64,000 bases of DNA, from NCBI RefSeq assembly GCF_900091605.1, contig NZ_FMCQ01000005.1, forward strand, positions 310,001-374,000, read 5' to 3'. This stretch comes from Micromonospora tulbaghiae (GTDB lineage: Bacteria > Actinomycetota > Actinomycetes > Mycobacteriales > Micromonosporaceae). The notes beneath the pieces are model-generated. The model worked only from the letters and a program-made list of their open reading frames with translations, had not been told where the DNA came from and searched no databases. The position numbers and the translations under genes are program-made. Positions 17,456 to 25,966 of the stretch are shown here, piece after piece. The stretch's first letter is position 1, and every line of letters begins with the position of its first letter.

Positions 17456-17834
17456 GTCGCCGGGGCCGCAGCACGAGTGGCTGGACGCCGACGCCGGGCC
17501 GGTGGTGCGTCCGTACACGCTCACCGGCGGCCGGGTGCGCCCACCCGTCGACGGCTTCGACCTGCTGGCGTTCGTGCTCGCCGCCCCCGGCGCGGACCCG
17601 GCCGGCACGCCCGGTCTCCAGCCGGAGCACCGCCGCCTGATCGAGCTGGCCCGGCGGCCGAAGGCCGTGGCCGACCTCGCCGCCGACCTGGACCTCGCCG
17701 TGGGTGTGGTCCGGGTGCTGCTCGGCGACCTTCTCGCCCATGGGCTCGTCGCGGTGCACCGGCCACCGGCGACCGCGTACCTGCCCGACGACAACATCCT
17801 CAAGGCGGTGGTCAGTGGACTCCGTGCGCTATGA
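17445..17834 (+). CDS. cvnC: DUF742 protein of the conservon (CvnC)
   Basis: 129 residues of the DUF742 family, predicted to fold as a winged-helix-like domain; it includes RPYTLTGGRVRP and a helical core ending KAVVSGLRAL. It is a standard member of conservons, with an adaptor role inferred rather than shown. The ATG at 17445 lies inside the CvnB coding end, and its stop falls 20 bases inside the following GTPase gene. Confidence 0.9.
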   Translation: MRAESPGPQHEWLDADAGPVVRPYTLTGGRVRPPVDGFDLLAFVLAAPGADPAGTPGLQPEHRRLIELARRPKAVADLAADLDLAVGVVRVLLGDLLAHGLVAVHRPPATAYLPDDNILKAVVSGLRAL

Positions 17835-18417
17835 CCGGGAGCCGGGGGCGCCGCGGGTGCCGCTGGCTTTGAAGATCCTCATCGCCGGTGGCTTCGGCGC
17901 CGGAAAGACGACGCTGGTCAGCGCGTTGAGCGAGGTCCGGCCGTTGCAGACCGAAGAGGTGCTGACCGGGGCCGGGCTCGGCACCGACGACGTCTCCGGG
18001 GTCGAGCAGAAGTCGACCACGACGGTGGCGATGGACTTCGGCCGGATCACCATCAACGACGACCTCCAGGTCTACCTGTTCGGCACCCCGGGCCAGGACC
18101 GGTTCTGGTTCCTCTGGGACGAGCTGGCGTTCGGTGCGCTCGGCGCGGTGGTGCTCGCCGACACCCGGCGGCTGGCCGACTGCTTCCCTTCGATCGACTA
18201 CTTCGAGCAGCGGGGCATCCCGTTCGTGGTGGGCGTCAACTGCTTCGAGGGTTCCCGCCGGTTCGGCCTGGAGGCGGTCCGCGACGCCCTGGACCTGGAC
18301 CCGGACGTGCCGCTCGTGCTCTGCGACGCCCGTGACCGGCAGTCCGGCAAGCTGGTGCTGATCTCGCTCGTCGAGCACGTGGCGCGGCAGCGCGGCGAGC
18401 CGGTGCCGGTGGGCTGA
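17815..18417 (+). CDS. cvnD: Ras-like GTPase of the conservon (CvnD)
   Basis: 200 residues of the conservon/MglA-like small GTPase branch. The P-loop is GGFGAGKTT, followed by switch I Thr residues in EQKSTTTVAMDFG, a G3 motif FGTPGQDRFW, and GVNCFEG at the base-recognition position, which departs from the usual NKxD as is common in CvnD proteins. I chose GTG 17815 because AAGGCGG lies 7 bases upstream. It overlaps the DUF742 gene by 20 bases. No P450 gene follows, unlike some conservons. Confidence 0.92.
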   Translation: MDSVRYDREPGAPRVPLALKILIAGGFGAGKTTLVSALSEVRPLQTEEVLTGAGLGTDDVSGVEQKSTTTVAMDFGRITINDDLQVYLFGTPGQDRFWFLWDELAFGALGAVVLADTRRLADCFPSIDYFEQRGIPFVVGVNCFEGSRRFGLEAVRDALDLDPDVPLVLCDARDRQSGKLVLISLVEHVARQRGEPVPVG

Positions 18418-18518
18418 GCGCCCCGTGCCCGATCCGTCGGGCCCGGTGGGACTGACCGGGCGCGTCACCGGGAAGCCTCTGGTTGGATCGCAGGCAGGAC
18501 CGACGAGAGGTGGGAGCG

Positions 18519-19553
18519 GTGACCGGGCAGGACGAGATCGTCCACATCGGCGGCTACACGGCGGAGACGGGCGGGCGGGCCGAGGGTGTCGTGGCGGCCC
18601 GGCGGGACCGGGCGACCGGGGAACTGACCCCGCTGGGCGTCGTGGCCGTGACCCCGTCGCCGTCGTTCCTGGTGCGGCATCCGGCGCTGCCGGTGCTGTA
18701 CGGGTGCAACGAGCTGCCCGACGGGCTGGTGAGCGCGTTCCGGGTGGCCCCGGACGGCGACCTCACGCCGCTGGGGGTCCGGGAGACCGGTGGCGCGGAG
18801 CCGTGCCACCTGGCGGTCGCCCCGGACGGGCGGCACCTGTTCGTGGCCAACTACGGCGGCGGCAGCGTGGCGGTGTTCGGCCTGGACGCCGACGGCGTGC
18901 CGGGGGAGCGCACCGACCTGGTCCGGCACGAGGGGCACGGTGCGGACCCGCAGCGGCAGGAGCACGCGCACTGCCACATGGTCTCGCCCGACCCGGCCGG
19001 GAGCGGGCTGCTCGCTGTCGACCTGGGCACCGACTCCGTCTACCGGTACGACGTCGACGCGTCCAGCGGCCGGCTGGCCGAGCGGGAGCCGCGGCTGCGG
19101 ACAGCGCCCGGCACCGGACCCCGGCACCTGGCCCGGCACCCGGACGGGCGGCGCTGCTGGCTGGTCGGTGAGCTGGACGCCACCGTCACCGCGTACGAGC
19201 TGACGCCGGACGGGCCGCGGCAGTCGACCCGTGTCGACGCCAGTGGCCGGACCGGGCACGTCCAGCCCTCCGAGGTGGCCGTCGGGCCGGGCGGGCGTTT
19301 CCTCTACGTGGGCAACCGCGGCGTGGGCACGATCGCTGTCTTCGCGCTCGACGGCGCCGCGCCGGAGCTGGTGGCGGAGGTCGACACCGGCGGCGAGTGG
19401 CCCCGGCACTTCGCGTTCGCCGGGGAGCACCTGTACGTGGCCGACGAACGGGCCGACATGATCAGGATCTTCCGGGTCGATCCGGACGGCGGGGTGCCCG
19501 AGCCGGTGGGGGAGCCGGTGCCGGTGGCGAGCCCGACGTGTGTCCTGCCGTGA
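18519..19553 (+). CDS. Lactonase-family seven-bladed beta-propeller (6-phosphogluconolactonase type)
   Basis: 344 residues from GTG 18519 (AGAGG 8 bases upstream; GTG 18510 is also in frame). Repeating blades show the PDGRHLFVANYGGGSVAVF and PGGRFLYVGNRGVGTIAVF patterns and the HAHCHM loop of the YbhE/Pgl lactonase family. Such enzymes hydrolyse 6-phosphogluconolactone, but several homologues act on other lactones. No pentose-phosphate neighbours are present to settle this. Appears to be a single-gene unit after the conservon. Confidence 0.85.
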   Translation: MTGQDEIVHIGGYTAETGGRAEGVVAARRDRATGELTPLGVVAVTPSPSFLVRHPALPVLYGCNELPDGLVSAFRVAPDGDLTPLGVRETGGAEPCHLAVAPDGRHLFVANYGGGSVAVFGLDADGVPGERTDLVRHEGHGADPQRQEHAHCHMVSPDPAGSGLLAVDLGTDSVYRYDVDASSGRLAEREPRLRTAPGTGPRHLARHPDGRRCWLVGELDATVTAYELTPDGPRQSTRVDASGRTGHVQPSEVAVGPGGRFLYVGNRGVGTIAVFALDGAAPELVAEVDTGGEWPRHFAFAGEHLYVADERADMIRIFRVDPDGGVPEPVGEPVPVASPTCVLP

Positions 19554-19703
19554 CCGAACGGTCACCAAATGGCAGTCCGAAGTGGATTGACTTCACCATA
19601 AATGACTGACTGGTAACTTAGCGTATGGGTTAGGTGATCAACTGTTTCTGCTGCGTAACTTTCGTCCGAACGGTTGTGGTGGTAACCCCACGAGGTACGC
19701 AAG

Positions 19704-21485
19704 ATGGTCACCGTGTCTGGCCGCCATCGCATGCGTTCTCACCTCCGCGGAGCAGGTGCCGCCGCCGTGGCGGCCACCCTGGTCGCCGTCGTAGCCGGCT
19801 CCTGGTTCGGCTACCAGCAGTTGGCCGGCCCGAACTGTTCGGGCCGGATCGAGCTGTCGGTGGCGACCGCCCCGGAGATCGCCCCCGCGGTGCGCGCCGC
19901 CGCCGACCAGTGGGTCTCCGACGGCGCGGCGGTGGGTGGGACCTGCATCGCGGTCAACGTCTCCTCGGCCGAGCCGGTCGAGGTGGCCGCCGCGGTGGCG
20001 AGCAAGCACGGCGCCACGCTCGCCGGCGTCGGGCAGGCCAGCGGCACCGCCGTCACCCCCGACGTCTGGGTGCCGGACTCGTCGACCTGGCTGGTCCGGC
20101 TCAAGAGCGGCGGGGCCAGCGCGTTCGCGCCGGCGAACGGCGCCTCGATCGCGCGCAGCCCGGTCGTGGTGGCGTTGCCCGAGCCGGTGGCCTCGCGGAT
20201 CGGCTGGCCGGACAAGGAACTCCGTTGGTCGGACCTGCTGACCCAGGTCACCGCCAGTAAGCCGCTGCGGGCCGGGATCGTCGAGCCGACCCAGGATGCG
20301 GCCGGCCTGTCCGGCCTGCTGTCGCTGACCGCCGCGGCCAGCTCCGCGGGCGAGTCCGGCTCGCCGAAGGCCCAGGAGGCGATGGTCGGCGCGCTGCGGG
20401 CGCTCGCCACCAACCGTTCCTCCCTGCGGCAGGACCTCCTCGCGCGGTTCCCCCGCTCGTCGGACCCGACGGCGATCGCCAACGGGCTGGGTGCGGCGGC
20501 GCTGTCCGAGGAGGACGTGATCGCCTACAACAGCACCAAGCCGCCGATCCGGCTCGCCGCGCTCTACCTGCAGCCGCCGCCGATCTCGCTGGACTACCCG
20601 TTCGCGGTGCTGCCCGGCATCGAGCCGACCAAGGCGTCCGCCGCCCGGGTGCTCTTCGAGGTGCTGCGTACGCCGGCCTTCAAGGACCGCCTCGCCGCGC
20701 AGGCGCTGCGCGCGCCGGACGGCAACTGGGGCCGGGGTTTCCAGGCGCCGACCGGCGCGCCGAGCCCGGCCAACGGCGGCGAGCGCCAGGTGCCGCCGTT
20801 GGGTCAGGGCGGCGCGGCCGACCTCGACCCCGGCGCCATCTCGACCGCCACCACCACCTGGTCGGTGGCCACCCAGTCGGGCCGGATGCTCTGCGTCATC
20901 GACGTCTCCGGCTCGATGAAGAAGCCGGTCGCGACCGCCAACGGCGCCAGCCGGGAGCAGGTCACTGTCGCCGCCGCCAGCCAGGGCCTCGGCCTGTTCG
21001 ACGACTCCTGGTCGATCGGCCTCTGGACCTTCTCCACCAACCTCCAGGGCTCGCAGGACTGGAGCGAGCTGGTCGGAATAAAGCCTCTGTCCAGCAACCG
21101 GGGCGCGCTCCAGCGCGGCCTGGCCTCGATCAAGCCCTCCAGCGGCAACACCGGCCTGTACGACACCACGCTCGCGGCGTACAAGAAGGTGCAGCAGGAC
21201 TGGGAGCCGGGCAAGGTCAACTCGATCGTGCTGTTCACCGACGGCAAGAACGAGGACGACGACGGCATCTCGCAGAAGGCGCTGCTGGAGCAGCTGAACA
21301 AGCTGAAGGACGACGAGCAGCCGGTCCAGGTCATCATCATCGGCATCGGCACCGAGGTGAACCGGGCCGAGCTGGAGTCGATCACCAAGGTCACCGGCGG
21401 CGGCGCCTTCGTCACCACCGACCCCAGCAAGATCGGCGAGATCTTCCTCCGGGCGATCGCGCTGCGCCCGCCCGCCCCCCGCTGA
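19704..21485 (+). CDS. Membrane-anchored extracellular binding-protein/VWA fusion
   Basis: 593 residues. Residues 10-40 contain an Arg-rich start and a hydrophobic helix (signal or anchor). Residues about 50-360 resemble a type 2 periplasmic binding protein. Residues about 395-590 are a von Willebrand A domain with the metal site DVSGSMKK and the downstream FTDGKNEDDD. Proteins of this build are common in actinobacteria with unknown ligands; a role in surface sensing or complex assembly is inferred. ATG 19704 has GAGG 8 bases upstream. The upstream 150 bases are unusually A/T-rich and hold the promoter. A strong hairpin follows the stop. Confidence 0.85.
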   Translation: MVTVSGRHRMRSHLRGAGAAAVAATLVAVVAGSWFGYQQLAGPNCSGRIELSVATAPEIAPAVRAAADQWVSDGAAVGGTCIAVNVSSAEPVEVAAAVASKHGATLAGVGQASGTAVTPDVWVPDSSTWLVRLKSGGASAFAPANGASIARSPVVVALPEPVASRIGWPDKELRWSDLLTQVTASKPLRAGIVEPTQDAAGLSGLLSLTAAASSAGESGSPKAQEAMVGALRALATNRSSLRQDLLARFPRSSDPTAIANGLGAAALSEEDVIAYNSTKPPIRLAALYLQPPPISLDYPFAVLPGIEPTKASAARVLFEVLRTPAFKDRLAAQALRAPDGNWGRGFQAPTGAPSPANGGERQVPPLGQGGAADLDPGAISTATTTWSVATQSGRMLCVIDVSGSMKKPVATANGASREQVTVAAASQGLGLFDDSWSIGLWTFSTNLQGSQDWSELVGIKPLSSNRGALQRGLASIKPSSGNTGLYDTTLAAYKKVQQDWEPGKVNSIVLFTDGKNEDDDGISQKALLEQLNKLKDDEQPVQVIIIGIGTEVNRAELESITKVTGGGAFVTTDPSKIGEIFLRAIALRPPAPR

Positions 21486-21504
21486 CCTGAAGCTCAGCGC
21501 TAGT

Positions 21505-21539
21505 CTTCCGCCGTACCGGGAAATCCGGTACGGCGGAAG
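21505..21539 (+). terminator. Intrinsic terminator of the VWA gene
   Basis: Perfect 15-base arms CTTCCGCCGTACCGG (21505-21519) and its complement (21525-21539) with a GAAAT loop, 20 bases after the stop. Confidence 0.85.
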
Positions 21540-21698
21540 GCTTCCCGGCTCAAGGCGTGGGATGGGAACTGACGGTAATGCGTCCGAATCAATCGGTAAC
21601 CATAATTGTCCAGGCATGATGACGGGGTGCCTCGACCGCGGGCTCCACACCGGAGCCGGGCGGGGACGGGGCGGTCCTGAGCGAAGTGGGGAGGGCCG

Positions 21699-23180
21699 GT
21701 GACCTCGGCGACGCTGTTGACCCCTGCCACGTCGTCGCGACCCGGTGGTGAACGCCCGGGCAAGACGACGCGAGCTGCGGAGCGGGCCTACATCCGGGTC
21801 CTGGTGGTGCTCGACACCGCCGTGCTCGCCGTGGCCATCCTGGTCGGTTACCTGGCCCGGTTCGGCGACGAGGAACCGACCGGGTCCGAGATCCCGTACG
21901 TGGTGGTCGCCCCGGTGCTCCTGCTGGTCTGGCTCGTCTCGCTCAAGGCGATGCGGTGCTACGACGACCAGGTGCTCGGCTACGGCGCCGACGAGTACCG
22001 CCGGGTCAGCGCGGCCAGCATGCGACTCGCCGGCGGCATCGCCATCGCCGGGTACATCGCCGACGTCGGCGTCTCCCGGGGCTTCCTGGCCATCTCCTTC
22101 GCGGTCGGCACGATCGGCCTGGAGGTGGCGCGGTTCGCGGCCCGCAAGCGGCTGCACCGGGCCCGCGACCGGGGTGCCGGCTGGTCCCGCAAGGTGCTCG
22201 TGGTGGGCGACACCGCGCACGTGCTGGAGCTGGTGCACACGCTGCGCCGGGAACCGTATGCCGGCTACCAGGTGGTCGGCGCGTGCATCCCGGACGCGCT
22301 GCTCGCCCCGGTGCCGCAGCGGCTCGGCGACGTGCCGGTGGTGGGCAGCTTCCGGGGCATCCCGGAGGCGGCCACCGCGATCGGCGCCGACACGGTGGCG
22401 GTCACCGCCTCCGGCGAGCTGACCGCGACCCGGCTGCGCCGCCTCGGCTGGCAGTTGGAGGGCACCGGCGTCGACCTGGTGGTGGCACCGGCGCTCACCG
22501 ACGTGGCCGGCCCCCGTATCCACACCCGTCCGGTCGCCGGCCTGCCGCTGATCCACGTCGAGGCGCCAGAGTTCCGCGGTGCCCGCAAGCTGGTCAAGGG
22601 TTTCGTCGACCGGTCGATCTCGTCGATCGCCCTGCTCGTGCTGGCGCCGCTGCTGATCGTGATCGCGCTGGCCATCAAGATCGACAGTCGCGGCCCGGTG
22701 CTGTTCCGGCAGACCCGGGTCGGCCAGGGCGGCGAGGAGTTCGGCGTCTTCAAGTTCCGCACCATGGTGGTCAACGCCGACGCCCTGCTCGCCGAGCTGG
22801 CCGCGCGCAACGAGACCGACGGCCTGATGTTCAAGATGCGCGACGACCCGCGCGTCACCCGGGTCGGCCGGCTGCTGCGCAAGTGGTCGCTGGACGAGCT
22901 GCCCCAGCTCGCCAACGTGCTGCTCGGCCAGATGAGCCTGGTCGGCCCGCGCCCGCCACTGCCGTCCGAGGTGGCCCGTTACGACGGCGACGTGGCACGC
23001 CGGCTGCTGGTCAAGCCCGGCATGACCGGCCTCTGGCAGGTCAGCGGCCGATCGGACCTGAGCTGGGAGGACGGCATCCGGCTGGACCTGTACTACGTGG
23101 AGAACTGGTCGTTGGCCGCCGACCTGACCATTCTCTGGAAGACGTTCGGCGCGGTGCTCAACAGCCGCGGCGCGTACTGA
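21699..23180 (+). CDS. Polyprenyl-phosphate sugar-1-phosphate transferase (exopolysaccharide initiation)
   Basis: 493 residues. Four or five N-terminal membrane helices (about 30-150) lead to a Rossmann-like domain (about 155-290). A further helix (about 308-328) is followed by the bacterial sugar transferase domain with GPVLFRQTRVGQGGEEFGVFKFRTM, RKWSLDELPQLANVL and PGMTGLWQVSGRSDLSWEDG. It would load the first sugar phosphate onto undecaprenyl phosphate for a surface polysaccharide. No other glycosyltransferase or Wzx/Wzy gene is in the window, so it is an orphan initiator. GTG 21699 follows GGGGAGGG. Converges on the next gene with 8 bases between. Confidence 0.9.
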   Translation: MTSATLLTPATSSRPGGERPGKTTRAAERAYIRVLVVLDTAVLAVAILVGYLARFGDEEPTGSEIPYVVVAPVLLLVWLVSLKAMRCYDDQVLGYGADEYRRVSAASMRLAGGIAIAGYIADVGVSRGFLAISFAVGTIGLEVARFAARKRLHRARDRGAGWSRKVLVVGDTAHVLELVHTLRREPYAGYQVVGACIPDALLAPVPQRLGDVPVVGSFRGIPEAATAIGADTVAVTASGELTATRLRRLGWQLEGTGVDLVVAPALTDVAGPRIHTRPVAGLPLIHVEAPEFRGARKLVKGFVDRSISSIALLVLAPLLIVIALAIKIDSRGPVLFRQTRVGQGGEEFGVFKFRTMVVNADALLAELAARNETDGLMFKMRDDPRVTRVGRLLRKWSLDELPQLANVLLGQMSLVGPRPPLPSEVARYDGDVARRLLVKPGMTGLWQVSGRSDLSWEDGIRLDLYYVENWSLAADLTILWKTFGAVLNSRGAY

Positions 23181-23188
23181 GGGGCAGG

Positions 23189-24319
23189 TCAGGGCTGCGG
23201 CCCCAGCCAGTCCAGGCAGACCACCACCGCGTCGTCCACCAGGTCACCGGAGACGAAGGCCCGCAGGTCGCCGAGCAGCGACCGGACCGCGTCCAGCGGC
23301 TCCATCGGCCCGGTCCGGCGCAGGAACCGGTCCAGCGCCACCTCGCCGTAGCGCGCCTGCTCGGTGGTGGCCTCGATCACGCCGTCGCTGACCACGAAGA
23401 GCCGGTCCTCGCGCTCCAGCCGGAACCGCTGCGGGCGGTAGTCGGTGCCCTCGAACATGCCGAGCGGGAACTGGTTGTCCAGCTCCTGCTCGGTCACCTC
23501 GCCGGCCCGCAGCCGCAGCAGCCGGGGCGAACCGGCGTCGACCACAGTCAGCTCGCCGGTGGCCAGGTCCAGCTCCATCAGGAGCACGGAGACGTGCTGT
23601 CCGCCCCGGTGCTGGGCGTAGATCGCCTGGTCGGCCAGCGCGGCCTGGTCGGCCAGGTCGAGCCCGGCCCGGCGCGCGTTGCGCAGCGCGTACGTGGCCA
23701 GCGAGGCGAGCAGCGCCGCGGCCACCCCTTCGCCGTAGCCGTTCAGCACCGCCAGCCAGAGCCGGTGACCGTCGTCGGACCAGTCGAAGCTGTCCCCGCG
23801 CACCGCGTACGCCGGCTCCAACTGCCCGGCCAGGCTGAACGACGGCCGGATCCGGCTGCGCCCGGGCAGCAGCTCCCACTGCATCTCGGCGGCCAGCGTG
23901 AGCCGCCGGCTGCGCCGGGCGGTCCGGTAGATGTCGCTGGTGGCCATGACCGCGCTCAACTCGTGCCCGAGCACCGTGGCGATGGTGTCCAGCTCCCTGC
24001 GGGCGTGCGGGTCGGCGGGCACCGGCGAGACCTGGAGCACGCCCCGGCGTTCGCCGCGCATGCCCACCGGGAACCAGCCGACGCCGTCGGCGATCACCGG
24101 CTCCTGGTGGTCGAAGGCGCGCCAGGCCGGATGGCCGGGGCCGGTGACCGGCGGGCCGTCACCCAGCGGCAGCAGCTCGGCGAGCCGGTAGTCGACCTGG
24201 TAGAGCTCGGTGCGGGTGACGCCGTACGTGCGCGCCAGCTCGGCGGCGAGCCGGTCCACGATGAGATCCGTCGGCGCCTCGGTCAGGACCCGGCGCGCGC
24301 GCCCCTCCGCTCCGCTCAT
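23189..24319 (-). CDS. SpoIIE/PP2C-type protein with GAF-like N-terminus and a degenerate metal site
   Basis: 376 residues: a GAF-like region (about 15-125), a coiled link, then a PP2C-type domain (about 155-370). Metal motifs present are RGDSFDW (D176), SDGVIEA (D312) and VDDAVVVCL (D362-D363). The central GDxxGxG motif reads LNGYGEG, with Asn193 where the Asp would be, so metal binding may be altered and the protein could be a pseudophosphatase. Family members usually act on anti-anti-sigma factors; none is nearby. It is divergent from the MarR gene with a 56-base shared promoter region. Confidence 0.85.
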   Translation of the reverse strand: MSGAEGRARRVLTEAPTDLIVDRLAAELARTYGVTRTELYQVDYRLAELLPLGDGPPVTGPGHPAWRAFDHQEPVIADGVGWFPVGMRGERRGVLQVSPVPADPHARRELDTIATVLGHELSAVMATSDIYRTARRSRRLTLAAEMQWELLPGRSRIRPSFSLAGQLEPAYAVRGDSFDWSDDGHRLWLAVLNGYGEGVAAALLASLATYALRNARRAGLDLADQAALADQAIYAQHRGGQHVSVLLMELDLATGELTVVDAGSPRLLRLRAGEVTEQELDNQFPLGMFEGTDYRPQRFRLEREDRLFVVSDGVIEATTEQARYGEVALDRFLRRTGPMEPLDAVRSLLGDLRAFVSGDLVDDAVVVCLDWLGPQP

Positions 24320-24375
24320 CTTTGCTCCTTTGCACAGGTCGCCGGGCAGATCCGGGGAGTAGTCTCGGGCTCACC

Positions 24376-24930
24376 ATGACCGAAGAGCGCGGTCCCCGGG
24401 GACCTGAAACGAGTACGTCCGCCGCCCTGGACGAGGCGGCAGGCACCTTGCTCGCCGTCTGGGAGGCCGCCCGGGAGCGCACCACCAGCCGGCTGTCGAG
24501 TGCCCAGCTACGCGCGATCATGGTCGTCGAGCAGTATGACGGCATCAACCTCCGCCGCCTCGCCACCCTCACCGACATGTTGCTCTCCTCCGCCAGCCGG
24601 TTGTGCGACCGGCTGGTCGCGGCCGGGATGCTGGAACGCGAGCCGGGCCGCTACGACCGGCGGGAGATCTCGCTGCACCTCACGCCCGCCGCCATCCGGC
24701 TCCTCGCCGAGCTGCGTGCCGACCGGCGGCACCGGCTGGAGCGGATCCTGGCCGGGATGAGCCCGGAGGGCCGGGCCGCGCTGGTACGCGGCATGCGCGA
24801 GTTCGACGAGGTGGGCCGGCGCGGCGAGGCCACTGTGGCGGAGGGCTGGCCGATGCTGCAACCCTCCGGGGAACGGATCGGCGACCCCGCCCGGCCGTCC
24901 GGCGAGCCCCCGGTGGCCCGTACCGCCTGA
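24376..24930 (+). CDS. MarR-family transcriptional regulator
   Basis: 184 residues with a winged-helix core: helix-turn-helix INLRRLATLTDMLLSSASRLCDRLV (about 59-83), then the wing REPGRYDRREISLHLT with the conserved DRR turn of MarR proteins, and flanking dimer helices. The C-terminal 30 residues are disordered. ATG 24376 has no convincing ribosome site, which would fit a leaderless or short-leader mRNA. It is divergent from the PP2C-like gene and ends one base before the end of the converging B12-binding gene, so it probably belongs to the same signalling block. Confidence 0.88.
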   Translation: MTEERGPRGPETSTSAALDEAAGTLLAVWEAARERTTSRLSSAQLRAIMVVEQYDGINLRRLATLTDMLLSSASRLCDRLVAAGMLEREPGRYDRREISLHLTPAAIRLLAELRADRRHRLERILAGMSPEGRAALVRGMREFDEVGRRGEATVAEGWPMLQPSGERIGDPARPSGEPPVARTA

Positions 24931-24931
24931 C

Positions 24932-25966
24932 TCAGCCGGCGCCGCCGGGATCGGCCGGCGCGCCTTCGCGAGCGGCCCGCAACCGGGCCACCACCCGAGG
25001 ATGCTCGGTGAGCGCCCGCTCCAGCGTGCCGAGCACCTCGTCCAGCACCGCCCGGCCGCCCCGGGACGTCAGTGCCTCCTCCTGCCACCCGACGAAGTCG
25101 CGCAGCAGCAGGTCGTCGTCCACCCGCACGGCCGCGATCAGCGCGTCCACCAGGTGCGCGATGCCGGCGGCGACGTCCTCGGCGTGATCCGGCGGCGGGT
25201 CCACCGCGGCGAGCGCGAGCCGGACCAGCTCACGCCGCCGGTGCAGCACCGCCACGTACGCGTCGTCGGGCGGGGGCGGCGGCGCGCCGGTGTGCTCGGC
25301 CGACAGCGGCCGTTCCAGCAGCGCGACCGCGTCCCGGGCGCTGGCGCCCCAGCCCGCCGCGCCGATCGCGGTGGCCCACCGGCCGTCCGGGCCGAAGCCG
25401 GGACCACCGGCCAGGACCGGCACCCCGGCCGCGCGGCTGGCCTCCACCATCCGCGCCGCCCGGACCAGCCGGTTCGGCTGCACGCAGCTCAGCAGCACCG
25501 CGTCCGGGCCGGTCTGGTGCAGGTAGGAGACCAGATGCCGGGCCGGCACGCTGGCGCCGAGGAACGTCACCCGCCAGCCCGCCGCGCGGACCACCTCGGT
25601 GACGATGCGGGCGGCCAGCGCGTGCCACTCGCCCTCCACGCAGGCCATCACCACGTGCCCGCGCCGCGGCGGGCCGGTCGTCGCGCCCAGCGCGTCCACC
25701 ACCTGCTCGCTGACGTGGGTGGCGGCGTGCTCCTGGGCGACGCTCCACGAGCCGGTGAGCCAGCGCCGGCCGACCTCCCGCTGCGCAGCCGCGACCAGAT
25801 CGACCAGGACGTCCGCGACCGAGAATCCGTCGGCCACCAGGCCGCGCGCCAGCGCGACCGCGCCGGTCCGGTCGGCGGCGTCCAGGTGGTCGAGGTACGC
25901 GGCGAGCGTCTCCGGTCCGATCCGGCGCTCGGGCGCGGGGGTGGGGCGGTCAGGCGGCGGTGTCAC
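24932..25966 (-). CDS. Cobalamin-binding signalling protein with Wx9EH motif
   Basis: 344 residues. A helical domain (about 18-95) carries W69-x9-E79-H80 (WLTGSWSVAQEH), the pattern of adenosylcobalamin photoreceptors such as CarH. A Rossmann B12 domain (about 103-235) follows, with EGEWHALAA giving His115 as the candidate lower ligand, then FLGASVP and a PVLAGGPGFG loop. A further helical module (about 250-330) has no name I know. There is no DNA-binding domain, so a signal would pass by protein contact. The GTG at 25966 overlaps the upstream phosphatase stop as GTGA, indicating a fixed pair. Light sensing is an inference. Confidence 0.85.
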   Translation of the reverse strand: MTPPPDRPTPAPERRIGPETLAAYLDHLDAADRTGAVALARGLVADGFSVADVLVDLVAAAQREVGRRWLTGSWSVAQEHAATHVSEQVVDALGATTGPPRRGHVVMACVEGEWHALAARIVTEVVRAAGWRVTFLGASVPARHLVSYLHQTGPDAVLLSCVQPNRLVRAARMVEASRAAGVPVLAGGPGFGPDGRWATAIGAAGWGASARDAVALLERPLSAEHTGAPPPPPDDAYVAVLHRRRELVRLALAAVDPPPDHAEDVAAGIAHLVDALIAAVRVDDDLLLRDFVGWQEEALTSRGGRAVLDEVLGTLERALTEHPRVVARLRAAREGAPADPGGAG

